A stretch of DNA of 64,000 nucleotides from Fibrobacterota bacterium (GTDB taxonomy: Bacteria; Fibrobacterota; Chitinivibrionia; Chitinivibrionales; Chitinispirillaceae): positions 1 to 64,000 of the forward strand of contig JAEZKP010000087.1 of assembly GCA_023436145.1 (NCBI GenBank). Reading direction: 5' to 3'. The stretch's first letter is position 1, and each line of letters opens with the position of its first letter. The position numbers were made by a program, and so were the translations under genes. The notes beneath the pieces are model-generated. The model searched no databases. It saw only the letters and a list, made by a program, of their open reading frames with translations, and was not told the DNA's origin. Shown here piece by piece: positions 6,877 to 16,651 of this stretch.

Positions 6877-8805
6877 TCAGTATCCCACCTCAAGCTGGGC
6901 CTGCGCATCCACCACATCTCTATTGATTAGAACTAATGCCTCATGGAACCGATCCGCCAGAAATGTGTCTGGTATCCTGTCCCGCAACGTTCGCAGCAGC
7001 TGAATTGTCATTCTCAGCACCCGGACCAGATCACCTTCAGGAACACCAAAACCGGCCAGATCCTTTAGTGAACAACCATTTGCCCAGGCAAAAACCGGTG
7101 CTGCAAGAGAAAAATCCATCTCTCGAATAGGCATGATTATGTTATGTTTAATCTCCTTCATGCGAAGTTTATGAATCACCTTTTCTGCACTAAAACGCAT
7201 ATTTATGGATGAAGCAGGAGCATTTTTTCTTCCACGGCTCTCTTCTGTAATAAGCGAAGCCAGCAGGACTGGAAGCTGCACAATGCTGCATTCGTCAAAA
7301 CTCCTGGATGCATACAGCTCTGCAGCCTGAATTTCATAACCGCTTACCGCAGCAGCCAGCTTTCCTTTTTCGGTCAGACTGGTACCATCAAGAAAACCGG
7401 TTGACTGGAGAAATTTGATCCGGTTTTCAATCTGGCTCTCCTCTTTGCGGTAAGCCTTGGTCATAGCAAAAGTGCCTTTACGAAAGTTGTGCAGGCTCTT
7501 GCGGAAAATCTCAAAAGCCTCCTCACCGAATTGACTGTAAAGATTGAGGATTGTGGAATATCCTGCATAAAACCGGCTGTTAATCCGTTCATTATTACCA
7601 TAAAGCAATCTTTCCAGATGCTGGGGGTCGGTAGCTTCAGGTATGATTTGGGAATAGACATAACCCACTTCATCCATACCCCGTCTGCCGGCTCTTCCGG
7701 CCATCTGATTGTATTCACGGGTCATAAGATAGCTGAATTCTACTCCGTCAAACTTCTCCAGTTCATCAAATACCACCGAACTGGCCGGCATGTTAACCCC
7801 CAGGGCAAATGTCTCCGTACAGAAAAGAAGCTTTATCAATCCAGCTGTAAAAAGCCGTTCCACAATCTCTTTGGCAGCAGGAAGAATTCCCGCATGATGA
7901 AAGGCGGTACCGGATTCCCAAAGGTTTCTTAAATATCCCAACCGGTCATAATCACCCAGATTGTATTGAGCGACCAGTTCATCAACCATTGCCCTGACCT
8001 GCTGCTGTTGAGAATCATCCAGTAAATTAAGTTGACTGTGCTGTTCCGCGTTATATTCACAAGCTCTGCGATTAAAGCAAAAGTAAAGAATTGGTGTCTG
8101 CCCTCTTTCCAGAATATATTGAATTATTCTTTTTGATGAGGGTTTACGGCGAAGAAACTTTTTCCGTTCAGCAGCATCAGAACGGTACTTACGCTTTATT
8201 GACTTGATATTCATTATTCCGAATTTGGGGCTGTAGAAATTATGCCTTAAGGGAACCGGACGCTCAGTCTCTTCAATTACCGTAAATTCTGTTCCTCTGA
8301 CAGCCCCCATCCACATCCCCAATTCATGGATGTTGGGAACCGTTGCACTCAGACACATAAAACGAATCTCGCGGGGGGCCAGAATAATACTTTCCTCCCA
8401 AACCGTGCCCCGCTCAGGGTCATCCAGGTAATGTATCTCATCAAAAATCACATAATAAATATCTGAAAGTCGACGGGAATCCTCTAGAATGAGATTTCTA
8501 AAGATCTCAGTAGTCATAATCAGAAGCTTGCCTTCAGGATTAATGGTGACATCCCCGGTCTGAATTCCTACGATCTCCTCACCGAAACGTTTCCTGAAAT
8601 CCCGGTATTTCTGATTGGAAAGAGCCTTTATTGGTGCAGTATAAATGACTCTCTTGTTTCGTTCCATGGAGACGTCTACCGCATATTCTGCAATAAGTGT
8701 CTTACCACAACCCGTGGGAGCTGCTACGATTAGTGATTCCCCTCTATCGATCGCTTCCACCGCATGAACCTGAAAGGGATCCAATTCGTAATTTTGATAG
8801 CGCAC
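6877..8805 (-). CDS. Ski2-like superfamily 2 RNA helicase
   Basis: ATP-dependent nucleic-acid helicase of 642 residues. Motif I is APTGCGKT (29-36), motif II DEIH (122-125), motif III SAT (153-155) and motif VI QMAGRAGR (367-374), the order and spelling of Ski2/Mtr4-type enzymes. The first ~130 residues contain the Q-like start YELDPFQVHAVEAI. The C-terminal ~250 residues include helical segments and a short DSHCT-like end (GVPEGDLVRVLRMTIQLLRTLRD). Relatives act in RNA turnover, but in bacteria the role is mostly unassigned. The start is GTG with AGGAG six bases before it; an ATG two bases upstream is out of frame. The gene is convergent with DUF2225 and divergent from the glycosyltransferase. 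Confidence 0.9.
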   Translation of the reverse strand: MRYQNYELDPFQVHAVEAIDRGESLIVAAPTGCGKTLIAEYAVDVSMERNKRVIYTAPIKALSNQKYRDFRKRFGEEIVGIQTGDVTINPEGKLLIMTTEIFRNLILEDSRRLSDIYYVIFDEIHYLDDPERGTVWEESIILAPREIRFMCLSATVPNIHELGMWMGAVRGTEFTVIEETERPVPLRHNFYSPKFGIMNIKSIKRKYRSDAAERKKFLRRKPSSKRIIQYILERGQTPILYFCFNRRACEYNAEQHSQLNLLDDSQQQQVRAMVDELVAQYNLGDYDRLGYLRNLWESGTAFHHAGILPAAKEIVERLFTAGLIKLLFCTETFALGVNMPASSVVFDELEKFDGVEFSYLMTREYNQMAGRAGRRGMDEVGYVYSQIIPEATDPQHLERLLYGNNERINSRFYAGYSTILNLYSQFGEEAFEIFRKSLHNFRKGTFAMTKAYRKEESQIENRIKFLQSTGFLDGTSLTEKGKLAAAVSGYEIQAAELYASRSFDECSIVQLPVLLASLITEESRGRKNAPASSINMRFSAEKVIHKLRMKEIKHNIIMPIREMDFSLAAPVFAWANGCSLKDLAGFGVPEGDLVRVLRMTIQLLRTLRDRIPDTFLADRFHEALVLINRDVVDAQAQLEVGY

Positions 8806-9073
8806 ATTTACTCCTGTTTATCGATTAGCCTGGTTCTGTAAAAACCTGTTTCATCTTCTGACATATCTGTTTAAAATAGTTTAAATACACAATATCTCAA
8901 TATTTTACTTTATCCTAATTCGAATGATACTTCTCAATAATAAAGACTGAGAAAAATGCAGACCAGACATGCAAAGGAAATTAAGCGTACTCAGACCAGA
9001 AGAATCGTCCGTTTCTGGTTCAATAATGTATAATACGAATAGGTCGGATAAAAAAGGATCAGAGTACCAATTT

Positions 9074-10222
9074 ATGGAAAAAAGAAAACTGACAATAGTC
9101 ACTGACTATTACTGGCCTCAAAAGGGCGGTGTGGAGATGGTTGCCCAAACGCTTGCTTTAAATCTCAGATCCGATTTCGATATACAAATTGTCACCCACG
9201 GAGTCTGCTCATCACCATCCTTATACCATTGTTTTTCGGATGATAAAGAGATACCCTTAACCGATCCAAATGGTAATCCGATCGTGTGTTTAAAAACCAG
9301 GATAATGGAAAAACTCTTGCTTCTGCCCCTAAGGATATGGGATATACCAAAGTTAAAGAAAAAACGTTTGTACGATCTGCTGTACTTCTTTTACAGGTTA
9401 ACCTTTAAAAATAAGATTATTGCCCTGCTTAAAGATACCCGGATTGTTCATTGCATCTCTACCGGATATCTTGCCCGCTGTATAAGCGAAATCTGCAGCG
9501 AAAAAAATATCAAGCTCATTTGCTCTCCGTTTATCCATTTTGGAAAATGGGGAGATTCACCTGGTCAGATAAACGCCTATAAGTCATCTGATGTGCTGGT
9601 ATGTCCCACAGAGTCATTTAAAACCGACTTTCTTACTATCAGCCGTTCTGCAGGTAGATCCGTTATAGTGGTCATCCCTCCTCCCATTTCCATCATATCT
9701 GCCCCTGATCCAGTAAACAGTGAAAGAGGTGAGATATTTATACTGTTTTTAGGTAGACGTGAAAAACACAAGGGACTCTCCTTATTGCTTTCCGCTTATC
9801 AGGGACTTGAATCGGAAGGGAAACTGGTGATAGCGGGACCTGGTCAAAAAGTTGATTCAGGCAATTCTCAAATTACAGATCTGGGAGAAGTGGATGAAAC
9901 TATGAAACAACACCTCCTGTGTACCTGCTCACTTCTCTGTGTTCCATCAAAAGATGAATCCTTTGGAATCGTGTATATCGAAGCAATGAGTTATGGTAAA
10001 CCGGTTGTTGCGCTGAATATTTCTCCGGTAAATGAGATCATCGAAAACGGCAAGACCGGAATCCTGGTTTCTCCTGATGACCCGGTAAGCCTTAAAAAGG
10101 CATTAAAGGAGTTATTGACCAATGATTCATTAAGAAGCGAAATGGGCAATGCTGCAAAAAAAGATTTTGATAACCGTTTCAGCTGTGACAAGGTTTTGCA
10201 GCAATATAAAAAGCTTTACTGA
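9074..10222 (+). CDS. Glycosyltransferase, GT4-like
   Basis: Retaining GT-B glycosyltransferase of about 382 residues. The N-terminal Rossmann domain opens with TIVTDYYWPQKGGVEMVAQ, the usual GT4 acceptor-domain start. The C-terminal domain has ILFLGRREKHKGLSLLL, then the nucleotide-sugar segment VPSKDESFGIVYIEAMSYGKPVVA with the E-x7-E pattern, and SPDDPVSLKKAL. Donor and acceptor sugars cannot be told. The open frame extends upstream to 8969, and ATGs at 8969 and 9026 are possible; 9074 is chosen because the domain begins there, though the AAAGGA tract sits rather far upstream. It stands alone between the divergent helicase and the convergent malQ. Confidence 0.85.
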   Translation: MEKRKLTIVTDYYWPQKGGVEMVAQTLALNLRSDFDIQIVTHGVCSSPSLYHCFSDDKEIPLTDPNGNPIVCLKTRIMEKLLLLPLRIWDIPKLKKKRLYDLLYFFYRLTFKNKIIALLKDTRIVHCISTGYLARCISEICSEKNIKLICSPFIHFGKWGDSPGQINAYKSSDVLVCPTESFKTDFLTISRSAGRSVIVVIPPPISIISAPDPVNSERGEIFILFLGRREKHKGLSLLLSAYQGLESEGKLVIAGPGQKVDSGNSQITDLGEVDETMKQHLLCTCSLLCVPSKDESFGIVYIEAMSYGKPVVALNISPVNEIIENGKTGILVSPDDPVSLKKALKELLTNDSLRSEMGNAAKKDFDNRFSCDKVLQQYKKLY

Positions 10223-10321
10223 ATCCCAAATTTCGATTTCCGAAACCGAGATTCTGAATGTTTTTGTTTTACAGTTCAGAACAAGCTTAAAATTAAATAA
10301 ACTTACCCTTAATCCTATTTT

Positions 10322-11845
10322 TTATGATTCCAGATCTGGATTAATCTGCATTTCAGTTTTTTTCTGATTGAGAATCGGTGCTCTCCCGAATACACTGGTC
10401 AAATCTCTTATGTTCTGCAGTTTTTCTTTACAGATTTGATCCGCTGTAAATCGCCATTTCCAGTTTCCGCTACCGGTTCCAGGAGTGTTCATTCTGTGTC
10501 CGGTTCCCAACCCTAAGACATCCTGAAAAGGTATTATGCAAAGCCTGGAAGGTGATCCAAACGCCAGACGAAGAAAAAGCTGTAAAAAGACAGATGCACC
10601 ATCACAGCCCAGAAAATTATGCACAAAAATTTTGTGTTCTGAAGAAAGACTGTTATACCACCCTATGGAAGTATCGTTATCATGAGTGCCGGTATAAGTG
10701 ACACTATCTGGAAATATGTTATAAGGCAAGTATGGATTATGTGGATTACCATCAAAAGCGAACTGGAGCACTTTCATACCATGTAATCCAGCCTGTCGTC
10801 GCAGTAGTTCTACTTCTTCGGTAATATCTCCCAAGTCTTCTGCTATAATGGGCAATTTACCGAGCTTTTTCTTGATTGTGTTGAAAAAGTCGATACCTGG
10901 CCCCTTCTCCCATACTCCTTTTTTTGCAGTATTACTGGAAGCCGGAATTGCCCAGAAAGATTCAAAGCCTCTGAAATGATCAAGTCTTATGAAGTCAACC
11001 AGACGCAGGGTCTTCTGGATTCTTTTAATCCACCAGGAATATTCATCCAGGCGTAATTTCTCCCATTTATATAGAGGATTACCCCAGAGCTGTCCATCCT
11101 CACTGAAATAATCAGGTGGAACACCTGCCACCCTTAAAGGTTTTCCGGATTGGTCCAACTCAAAATATTTTGAAGCAGCCCACACATCGGAGCTATCGTA
11201 AGCGGTGTAATAGGGAATATCTCCAATGATCTGGATTCCGTTTTTATTAGCATAATCCTTTAATGCAAGCCATTGGTTGTGAAAGCAGTACTGAAGGAAT
11301 TTCTGATAATTTATCAATTCACGCTCTGTAGTAAGGATCTCCCTGATTGCAGCAGGATACCTTAACTTCAGTGGTGTTTCCCAAAGATACCAGGGTGCCC
11401 CACCCATCCGTTCTTTAATAACCCTGAAAAGAGCATAATCATCTAACCAATACTGCTCCTGTTCACAAAATTCATCATACTCGGGAGTGCCATCAAAACG
11501 GGAATATGCCTTACGGAAGATTCTTTCTTTTTGAACAATAACCTCACCGAAATCTACGGTAGCTTCTGGCAGTTTCGGGTATTCTTCCAGTTCTGAAAGA
11601 GTAAGTAGCCCCTGTGACCTTAAAAGATCAGGAGAGATCAGTAGGGTGTTACCTGCAAAAGAGCTGAAACATTGATAAGGCGAATCACCATATCCAGTTG
11701 GTCCCAAGGGGCAAAGCTGCCAGAAGGATTGTTTCATTTGAGAAAGCATATCGATCCAGGTAAAAGAAAAATTGCCTAGATCCCCAATTCCGTATCTGGA
11801 AGGCATAGATGTGGGATGAAGAAAAAGTCCGGAAGAACGATTCAT
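10322..11845 (-). CDS. malQ: 4-alpha-glucanotransferase (amylomaltase, GH77)
   Basis: Transfers alpha-1,4-glucan segments between maltodextrins, in cytosolic glycogen or maltodextrin turnover. The 507 residues match the short bacterial amylomaltase form and start with SSGLFLHPTSMPSRYGIGDLG, a near-invariant family opening. Catalytic segments are LVDFIRLDHFRGFESFWAIP (nucleophile Asp), IIAEDLGDITEEV (acid/base Glu) and YTGTHDNDTSIGWY (transition-state Asp). It is convergent with the upstream glycosyltransferase and has no obvious operon partner. The GH13 enzyme at 53328-54620 may act on the same glucan pool. Confidence 0.95.
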   Translation of the reverse strand: MNRSSGLFLHPTSMPSRYGIGDLGNFSFTWIDMLSQMKQSFWQLCPLGPTGYGDSPYQCFSSFAGNTLLISPDLLRSQGLLTLSELEEYPKLPEATVDFGEVIVQKERIFRKAYSRFDGTPEYDEFCEQEQYWLDDYALFRVIKERMGGAPWYLWETPLKLRYPAAIREILTTERELINYQKFLQYCFHNQWLALKDYANKNGIQIIGDIPYYTAYDSSDVWAASKYFELDQSGKPLRVAGVPPDYFSEDGQLWGNPLYKWEKLRLDEYSWWIKRIQKTLRLVDFIRLDHFRGFESFWAIPASSNTAKKGVWEKGPGIDFFNTIKKKLGKLPIIAEDLGDITEEVELLRRQAGLHGMKVLQFAFDGNPHNPYLPYNIFPDSVTYTGTHDNDTSIGWYNSLSSEHKIFVHNFLGCDGASVFLQLFLRLAFGSPSRLCIIPFQDVLGLGTGHRMNTPGTGSGNWKWRFTADQICKEKLQNIRDLTSVFGRAPILNQKKTEMQINPDLES

Positions 11846-12451
11846 AATTTATACTCTGATGATTTTGCGAAATTTTGGCCTTAGTGGTTGAATTTTCGGT
11901 TATAGGTGATATATCATACCTTTAAAAAGAAGAAATGTCGAGAACCCAATAATGCATAACCTGAGATTAATCAGAATCTGTGCCATGAGGATCTCACCTC
12001 AAAATAAGGTAATCATCTGACCTCTGAAAGAGTTTTAATATCAGAATCAGCCATTTCTTTTTTTTCTTAATTACAATTCTGACAATCTTAATCATTATGA
12101 AAAAATGAGTTAATAAATAGTATATAACGTTTCAGAGAAAGAAAAATTACGAAAAAATGCAGCATAACTGCAAATCCACTCATTATATTTGTTATTTATG
12201 CCTGAGTAATTATCAGGGCCCACTGCGAACTTCGGAAGACAATGCGGTTTGCATTAATCCTGGTGAACGACTCTGGTTTTTAGTCACCTGGTTAAAGAAA
12301 AAACGTTTTGTTTTTCTAAGACAGGTACACGGCTTAATTCTCCGCACCCTCCCTGCCGCCAAATGACTCTTAGGGATACAGCAGGAGGACCAAATGGTCG
12401 TGATAATTAACCCGATCATCACTTATTTATTATCAAAATGGGGGTAGTTAA
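11846..12451. other. Intergenic region without a convincing gene
   Basis: About 600 bases between malQ and the lipoprotein gene, both reading away from it. A 69-codon plus-strand frame (12157-12366) and an overlapping minus frame lack family resemblance and good ribosome sites, so neither is called. The centre (12040-12150) is AT-rich. Just before the next gene are short dyads, GACCA-AAT-GGTC and GTGAT/ATCAC (about 12389-12421). The length suggests promoters for both genes and a long 5' leader for the operon starting at 12452. Confidence 0.5.
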
Positions 12452-14824
12452 ATGAAACTACGGTATATGTATTTTGCGGTTCCGCTTCTTTTTGCAGGAT
12501 GTGCCTCATACAAGCAGTTGCAGCCCAAACCAGTTCTTTCTCCAGCGGAAAGCGGTTATATTGAACTTAAGGATGGTAAAAAAGATTTCGAATTGAAAAA
12601 AGATAAAAAGTATTTCTTCAATTTTCCATCAACCCAGGAAGATAATTTTTATCTGGTGCTCAATATTCCTGCAAAAAAACAGTTTAAAAGCTTTCTTTCC
12701 GATCAGTTCAATAAAAAGTCTTTTGGAGAGAAAATCGCAGATGAATCCCAGTCCGATACCCAAAGTGTCTATCCCATTAAGAAAAACAGCACCGGATATT
12801 ATCTGGTAATGGAAGGTATTTCTCAGGATTTAGTACTTAATATTGATTATCGTTACACACCGCAGTGGCGTTTCAAATTTGAGACTAAACATGCCGGATT
12901 CAAAGAAATTCTGCAGAATAACCGGGTAGATCGCAGTCCCTATAAGTCCATCGGTTCCGGAAGTCATCTTGAAGGCACTAACTTTCCTACGGTTATGACT
13001 AAAGTTAAAGGACACTCCTCGGAGATTGAGAAGGTCTATAAAGAGCTTCTGGCTATTGAAAGTATCTTTCCAGCTGGAATAGTAAACTCCAAAGATGAAG
13101 CTTATGAAAATTATAAAAAGCTCAAATCCGATATCGAAGATGAGATGAAATTCCAGGCAGATTACCTTATGGTACTGAATTTTTTTGGTAAAGAATCCGC
13201 CAGCAGAGGTAATCCGGTTGAATTACTCAACTCGGTAGAGGACTTTATCTCTTTTTTCGAAGCTAAAGACCGCTTTCCAAGTACCATCGTTTCAGAAGCA
13301 CAAACTGTAATTGGAGGAAGATTACAGGAAGTTGTTCCTTTCTATAATCAGCGACTTTCCGGCAAGGAAAATGCAAAGCCATTTGATGAAGACACCTATT
13401 TAACAAAACCCCTTTTCCGGGTCGGTACCCTGTTCAATGTTGCCGGGTTACCTACACCTGCAGAATATAGCACCCTGGCCAAATTCGTAAAGGATTTTGA
13501 CAACGCAAGCAATGCTCTTGCAGCTGCGAATGACAGCCTTTCCACAATCCGTGCTTCTATTGCTAAAGAAAACCAGATGCCTGGTGACGATTTTTTCAGG
13601 AATGTGGTTAAAAGAGTAACCCTCATCCAGAGCAGCCTTCCACAACATCTGGACCAATCCTGTGGAATGTATTTACAATACAGATGCGCAAACGATCTTA
13701 ACGGACAAATAAGCGCAGTAACCGATACCATCAATAAAGCTCTTTCCAAATTCAAAGAAGCTGAATCACTGGTAATACAACTGAACATTTTAAAAGCTCA
13801 AGCTGAGTATGGAGCCATGCTGGGGATGCTTATAAAGAACACGCATCTGGATTTTCTCATCGAGAAGTATCGTGGGTTGGATAAAATGTCTATTGAAGAA
13901 CAAAGTAAGAAAATCGAGGCTGCACTGAATTCCCAGAACTGGCCCTTATCCGAAAAGCTTCTCAGTGGCCTGCATACAGATATGAATTTTCTAAAACCTG
14001 CAGAGATTTTATCCATGAAAGCGGCTTTAGTGGAAGAGCTGGAAGACTCCCTCTACACCAAAATTGACCGGGTATCCAGAAGCCGCATAAACAAGTTTCT
14101 CGAGGAGAATGTGAATACTCTGGACAATGTAGATTCTTTATACTCGGATTCCGTTTTTGTGCCGGTTTACGATGTAAAATTCTCATCAGGGTCCAAGAAG
14201 GAACTGCTTCAACGTAAAGCAGATCTTATCGCACATCTGCAGAAAATGAGAGATGATGAATTTCCGGCAAAAGCGATCTCTCTTCTTTACGATCAGTTTA
14301 TCGCCAAACCAAATGATAATGGAGTTTTCAAAGCCAGGGCAATTGTAGCACACGGCAAATATTACAAAGGTGAAGACAAAAAGGTTAAAACCAGAATTTC
14401 AGAATGTGATCCCATGACATCCAAATGGATAGTCAAACCAGCCGATTATCGCAGGGTTTTTGCCCTTCCGGTCACCAGTAAAAAACGTGGAGTTAACAAA
14501 TATGTGGTACGGCTCTATGTAGATATACCTACCGAAGCAGAATTTCCGGTTTACGATGTCAATATTAAGCTGCCTAAGGAAATCGCAGAGAATGCTGCTA
14601 CCCAGCAGTGGTATGAAGCGATTTCGCTCAATAAGAAACTGCTTAAAAATGAAGGCAGGTTCTCAATATCCGCGCCAAGTGCATCAAATGATTACGAATG
14701 CCAGATTACTCCAGTACAGATGAATAAAGGCAAAGCAAATATGCTGGAAATTACCTTTAATCATCCGTCCTTCAAGGTACATTCTGTAAGCGTAATGGTA
14801 CAGAAACCATTAATCAAGAAATAA
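12452..14824 (+). CDS. Large lipoprotein of unknown function, first gene of an ABC transport operon
   Basis: A 790-residue exported lipoprotein. The N-terminus MKLRYMYFAVPLLFAGC is a type II signal peptide with lipobox LFAGC (Cys17). No family is recognised. The middle (about 180-560) is strongly helical with repeated charged stretches such as KFKEAESLVIQLNILKAQAEY, consistent with coiled-coil or helical-bundle structure. The last ~200 residues look beta-rich (VYDVKFSS, YVVRLYVDIPTEAEFPVYDVNIKLP). GGGGG lies seven bases before the ATG. The next gene, an Opp-like binding protein, starts 27 bases downstream, so this lipoprotein is probably an accessory of that transporter, for example a periplasmic scaffold or substrate-capturing partner. 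That role is inference from position only. Confidence 0.8.
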   Translation: MKLRYMYFAVPLLFAGCASYKQLQPKPVLSPAESGYIELKDGKKDFELKKDKKYFFNFPSTQEDNFYLVLNIPAKKQFKSFLSDQFNKKSFGEKIADESQSDTQSVYPIKKNSTGYYLVMEGISQDLVLNIDYRYTPQWRFKFETKHAGFKEILQNNRVDRSPYKSIGSGSHLEGTNFPTVMTKVKGHSSEIEKVYKELLAIESIFPAGIVNSKDEAYENYKKLKSDIEDEMKFQADYLMVLNFFGKESASRGNPVELLNSVEDFISFFEAKDRFPSTIVSEAQTVIGGRLQEVVPFYNQRLSGKENAKPFDEDTYLTKPLFRVGTLFNVAGLPTPAEYSTLAKFVKDFDNASNALAAANDSLSTIRASIAKENQMPGDDFFRNVVKRVTLIQSSLPQHLDQSCGMYLQYRCANDLNGQISAVTDTINKALSKFKEAESLVIQLNILKAQAEYGAMLGMLIKNTHLDFLIEKYRGLDKMSIEEQSKKIEAALNSQNWPLSEKLLSGLHTDMNFLKPAEILSMKAALVEELEDSLYTKIDRVSRSRINKFLEENVNTLDNVDSLYSDSVFVPVYDVKFSSGSKKELLQRKADLIAHLQKMRDDEFPAKAISLLYDQFIAKPNDNGVFKARAIVAHGKYYKGEDKKVKTRISECDPMTSKWIVKPADYRRVFALPVTSKKRGVNKYVVRLYVDIPTEAEFPVYDVNIKLPKEIAENAATQQWYEAISLNKKLLKNEGRFSISAPSASNDYECQITPVQMNKGKANMLEITFNHPSFKVHSVSVMVQKPLIKK

Positions 14825-14851
14825 CCGAATCTGCCAATAAAGGAGAACACA

Positions 14852-16585
14852 ATGAAAAAAGCTCTGATAATTATCAGCATCCTGTTACTGGCCGCCGGAG
14901 GCGGTGCAGTGTATTATTTCTTTTTCAGTAAAAATCTCAGCGATCAGATTGTCTTACCATATATTGCTCATCAGAAACCCAGAGTCGATCCCCATGTACC
15001 CAGCGCAGTACCTGTTGCAGATAAACTGGATGAAGTCCTTTTTGATGGATTATTTAACGTTTCTGCCAATAGAAGCGGGATTGTCTTTGAAGATGGTCTG
15101 GGGGAGTTTGTCTCTCTGGACCAGAAAAACAACGTGACTATCCGACTCAAACCACGCAAAAAATGGCACACCAGCTATTCAGTCAATATGGAGAAAGAGA
15201 AAATTTCCATCTCTGAAAAAGAGGGCATCAATTTTACCGCTAAAGACCTTAAATTCACTCTGAGCAGAATCAAAAAACTAGGCAGTATCTCTCCTGATTA
15301 CATACTCGTTTCCCAGGCAATTCCGGCATTCGATTTTCTGGGACCCAATGACAATGGAGAAATAACTTTCCAGTTGAAAAGCGACCGTATCTGGACAGAA
15401 AGCGACATCAAAGAGGTACTTTCATTTAAAATTCTTCCCTTTGACTCTGAACTGGATGCGCCTTTTTACAACAACGGAACAGGTCCCTACCTGCAGGCTG
15501 GTGAAGTAGAAGAAAAAATTCATTACCACAAATCCCCCGACTGCAATGCTCTTGTAAACAATGTGGTATTAAAACCCTACATTGATAACAGCACTTATTC
15601 CACCGAACTTAAAAACCGCAATATCAATGTGCTGCTTAGCACCCCATTTGGGGCAATTTCACCCATTCTGGGCAAAACCGAGAAATATTTTTACAAATCA
15701 AGTATCAGCACCTGTTTCTTTGCACTTTTCTTCAACGTTGAACGCCTCTCCCTCGATCAGCGTAAAGCATTACGTAAAATGATCGATAACAAAAAAATCC
15801 TCAACCGTTTCTTCCGGGTTGGCACCGAACAACAGCGCCATATTGCCAATTACCGTGGTGAAAATAACAATTATCAGGACTATCTTAACTACAGCGTATT
15901 CCCCACCTCTTCATACTATGTGGAAGACTCTGTGGTCATACCTGTGACAGAGCTTGATGGACCAGATGCATCAGTACTTCCGGACACTGTGCAGATACAG
16001 ACCTGTCTGAGCCATGACTTCCGCGAAGAACTTGCTGAAATGGTGGAGATCATGAACGATCCAACACTCTTTGGCGGAAAGATTAAGGTTAACGCAGTCC
16101 CGAATGCCGAAATCCAGAAAGGAAATTACGATGCTGTACTGGTTGCAGTAAGCGGGTACAGAAGCAATTTTCTTTTTGACATGTACAACATCTTTCTGCG
16201 CCAGCCGGACTTCGAGACCTACAGGATTAACCTGCATACAGCTATTGACAACAAGGGAAAACAGGTTATTCAGGATCAGTCTTTTGAAGCAAATAAAAAC
16301 TTCTTCCGTATCGATCTTGGTACCAATTCACCCGAACGGGAACAGTTTTCCATGTTGTTGAGAAAAATCTATGGTTTTATGGCTACACATGAAGTCGGAG
16401 ATAAACAGTATTATGCCAGAGACATTGATCAGCTTGAACATGAACTGGCATTAGGAAGCTGGCTATTCTCTTTACCTTCCCTGGCCTATTTCAGTACCCA
16501 GTTTGATGCCAATTCAATTGACCTTTATGGTACAGCCGCTCAACTTTCTACCATTGAAAAATGGCAGGAAACCAGGAAAAAATAA
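14852..16585 (+). CDS. Opp/Dpp-like extracellular solute-binding protein, membrane anchored
   Basis: A 577-residue binding protein of the family 5 (OppA/DppA) type, judged from KLDEVLFDGLFNVSANRSG, LKPRKKWH, TAKDLKFTLSRIKKL and, in the second half, LFFNVERLSLDQRKALRKMID, the usual site where these proteins describe the reduced ligand-lobe helix. The N-terminus has one hydrophobic segment (residues 4-25) with no lipobox, so it may stay anchored in the inner membrane. AAAGGAG precedes the ATG. Similarity to known OppA proteins is weak and the ligand is unknown. It follows the lipoprotein gene directly and is separated from the permease genes by a strong hairpin, as expected if binding protein is made in excess. 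Confidence 0.75.
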   Translation: MKKALIIISILLLAAGGGAVYYFFFSKNLSDQIVLPYIAHQKPRVDPHVPSAVPVADKLDEVLFDGLFNVSANRSGIVFEDGLGEFVSLDQKNNVTIRLKPRKKWHTSYSVNMEKEKISISEKEGINFTAKDLKFTLSRIKKLGSISPDYILVSQAIPAFDFLGPNDNGEITFQLKSDRIWTESDIKEVLSFKILPFDSELDAPFYNNGTGPYLQAGEVEEKIHYHKSPDCNALVNNVVLKPYIDNSTYSTELKNRNINVLLSTPFGAISPILGKTEKYFYKSSISTCFFALFFNVERLSLDQRKALRKMIDNKKILNRFFRVGTEQQRHIANYRGENNNYQDYLNYSVFPTSSYYVEDSVVIPVTELDGPDASVLPDTVQIQTCLSHDFREELAEMVEIMNDPTLFGGKIKVNAVPNAEIQKGNYDAVLVAVSGYRSNFLFDMYNIFLRQPDFETYRINLHTAIDNKGKQVIQDQSFEANKNFFRIDLGTNSPEREQFSMLLRKIYGFMATHEVGDKQYYARDIDQLEHELALGSWLFSLPSLAYFSTQFDANSIDLYGTAAQLSTIEKWQETRKK

Positions 16586-16593
16586 TTTGCTTT

Positions 16594-16623
16594 CATAGCA
16601 TGTCCTTCAACGGACATGCTATG
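16594..16623 (+). terminator. Internal terminator or attenuator hairpin within the ABC operon
   Basis: CATAGCATGTCC (16594-16605) and GGACATGCTATG (16612-16623) form a perfect 12-bp stem around the loop TTCAAC, followed by CCTGTTTTTTC. This is a convincing intrinsic terminator placed 8 bases after the binding-protein stop and 28 bases before the next start. Readthrough would set the ratio of binding protein to permease. Confidence 0.8.
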
Positions 16624-16651
16624 CCTGTTTTTTCAATGGATTTATTTTAAT

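Noticed and set aside
10223..10321. Terminator between the GT4 gene and malQ
   Set aside because: A small GAATC/GATTC and TTTCG/CGAAA pairing followed by T-rich sequence is visible, but the stems are too short and interrupted.
12157..12366. 69-codon plus-strand ORF before the lipoprotein gene
   Set aside because: No ribosome site, no family resemblance and overlaps an equally long antisense frame; probably chance in an intergenic region.
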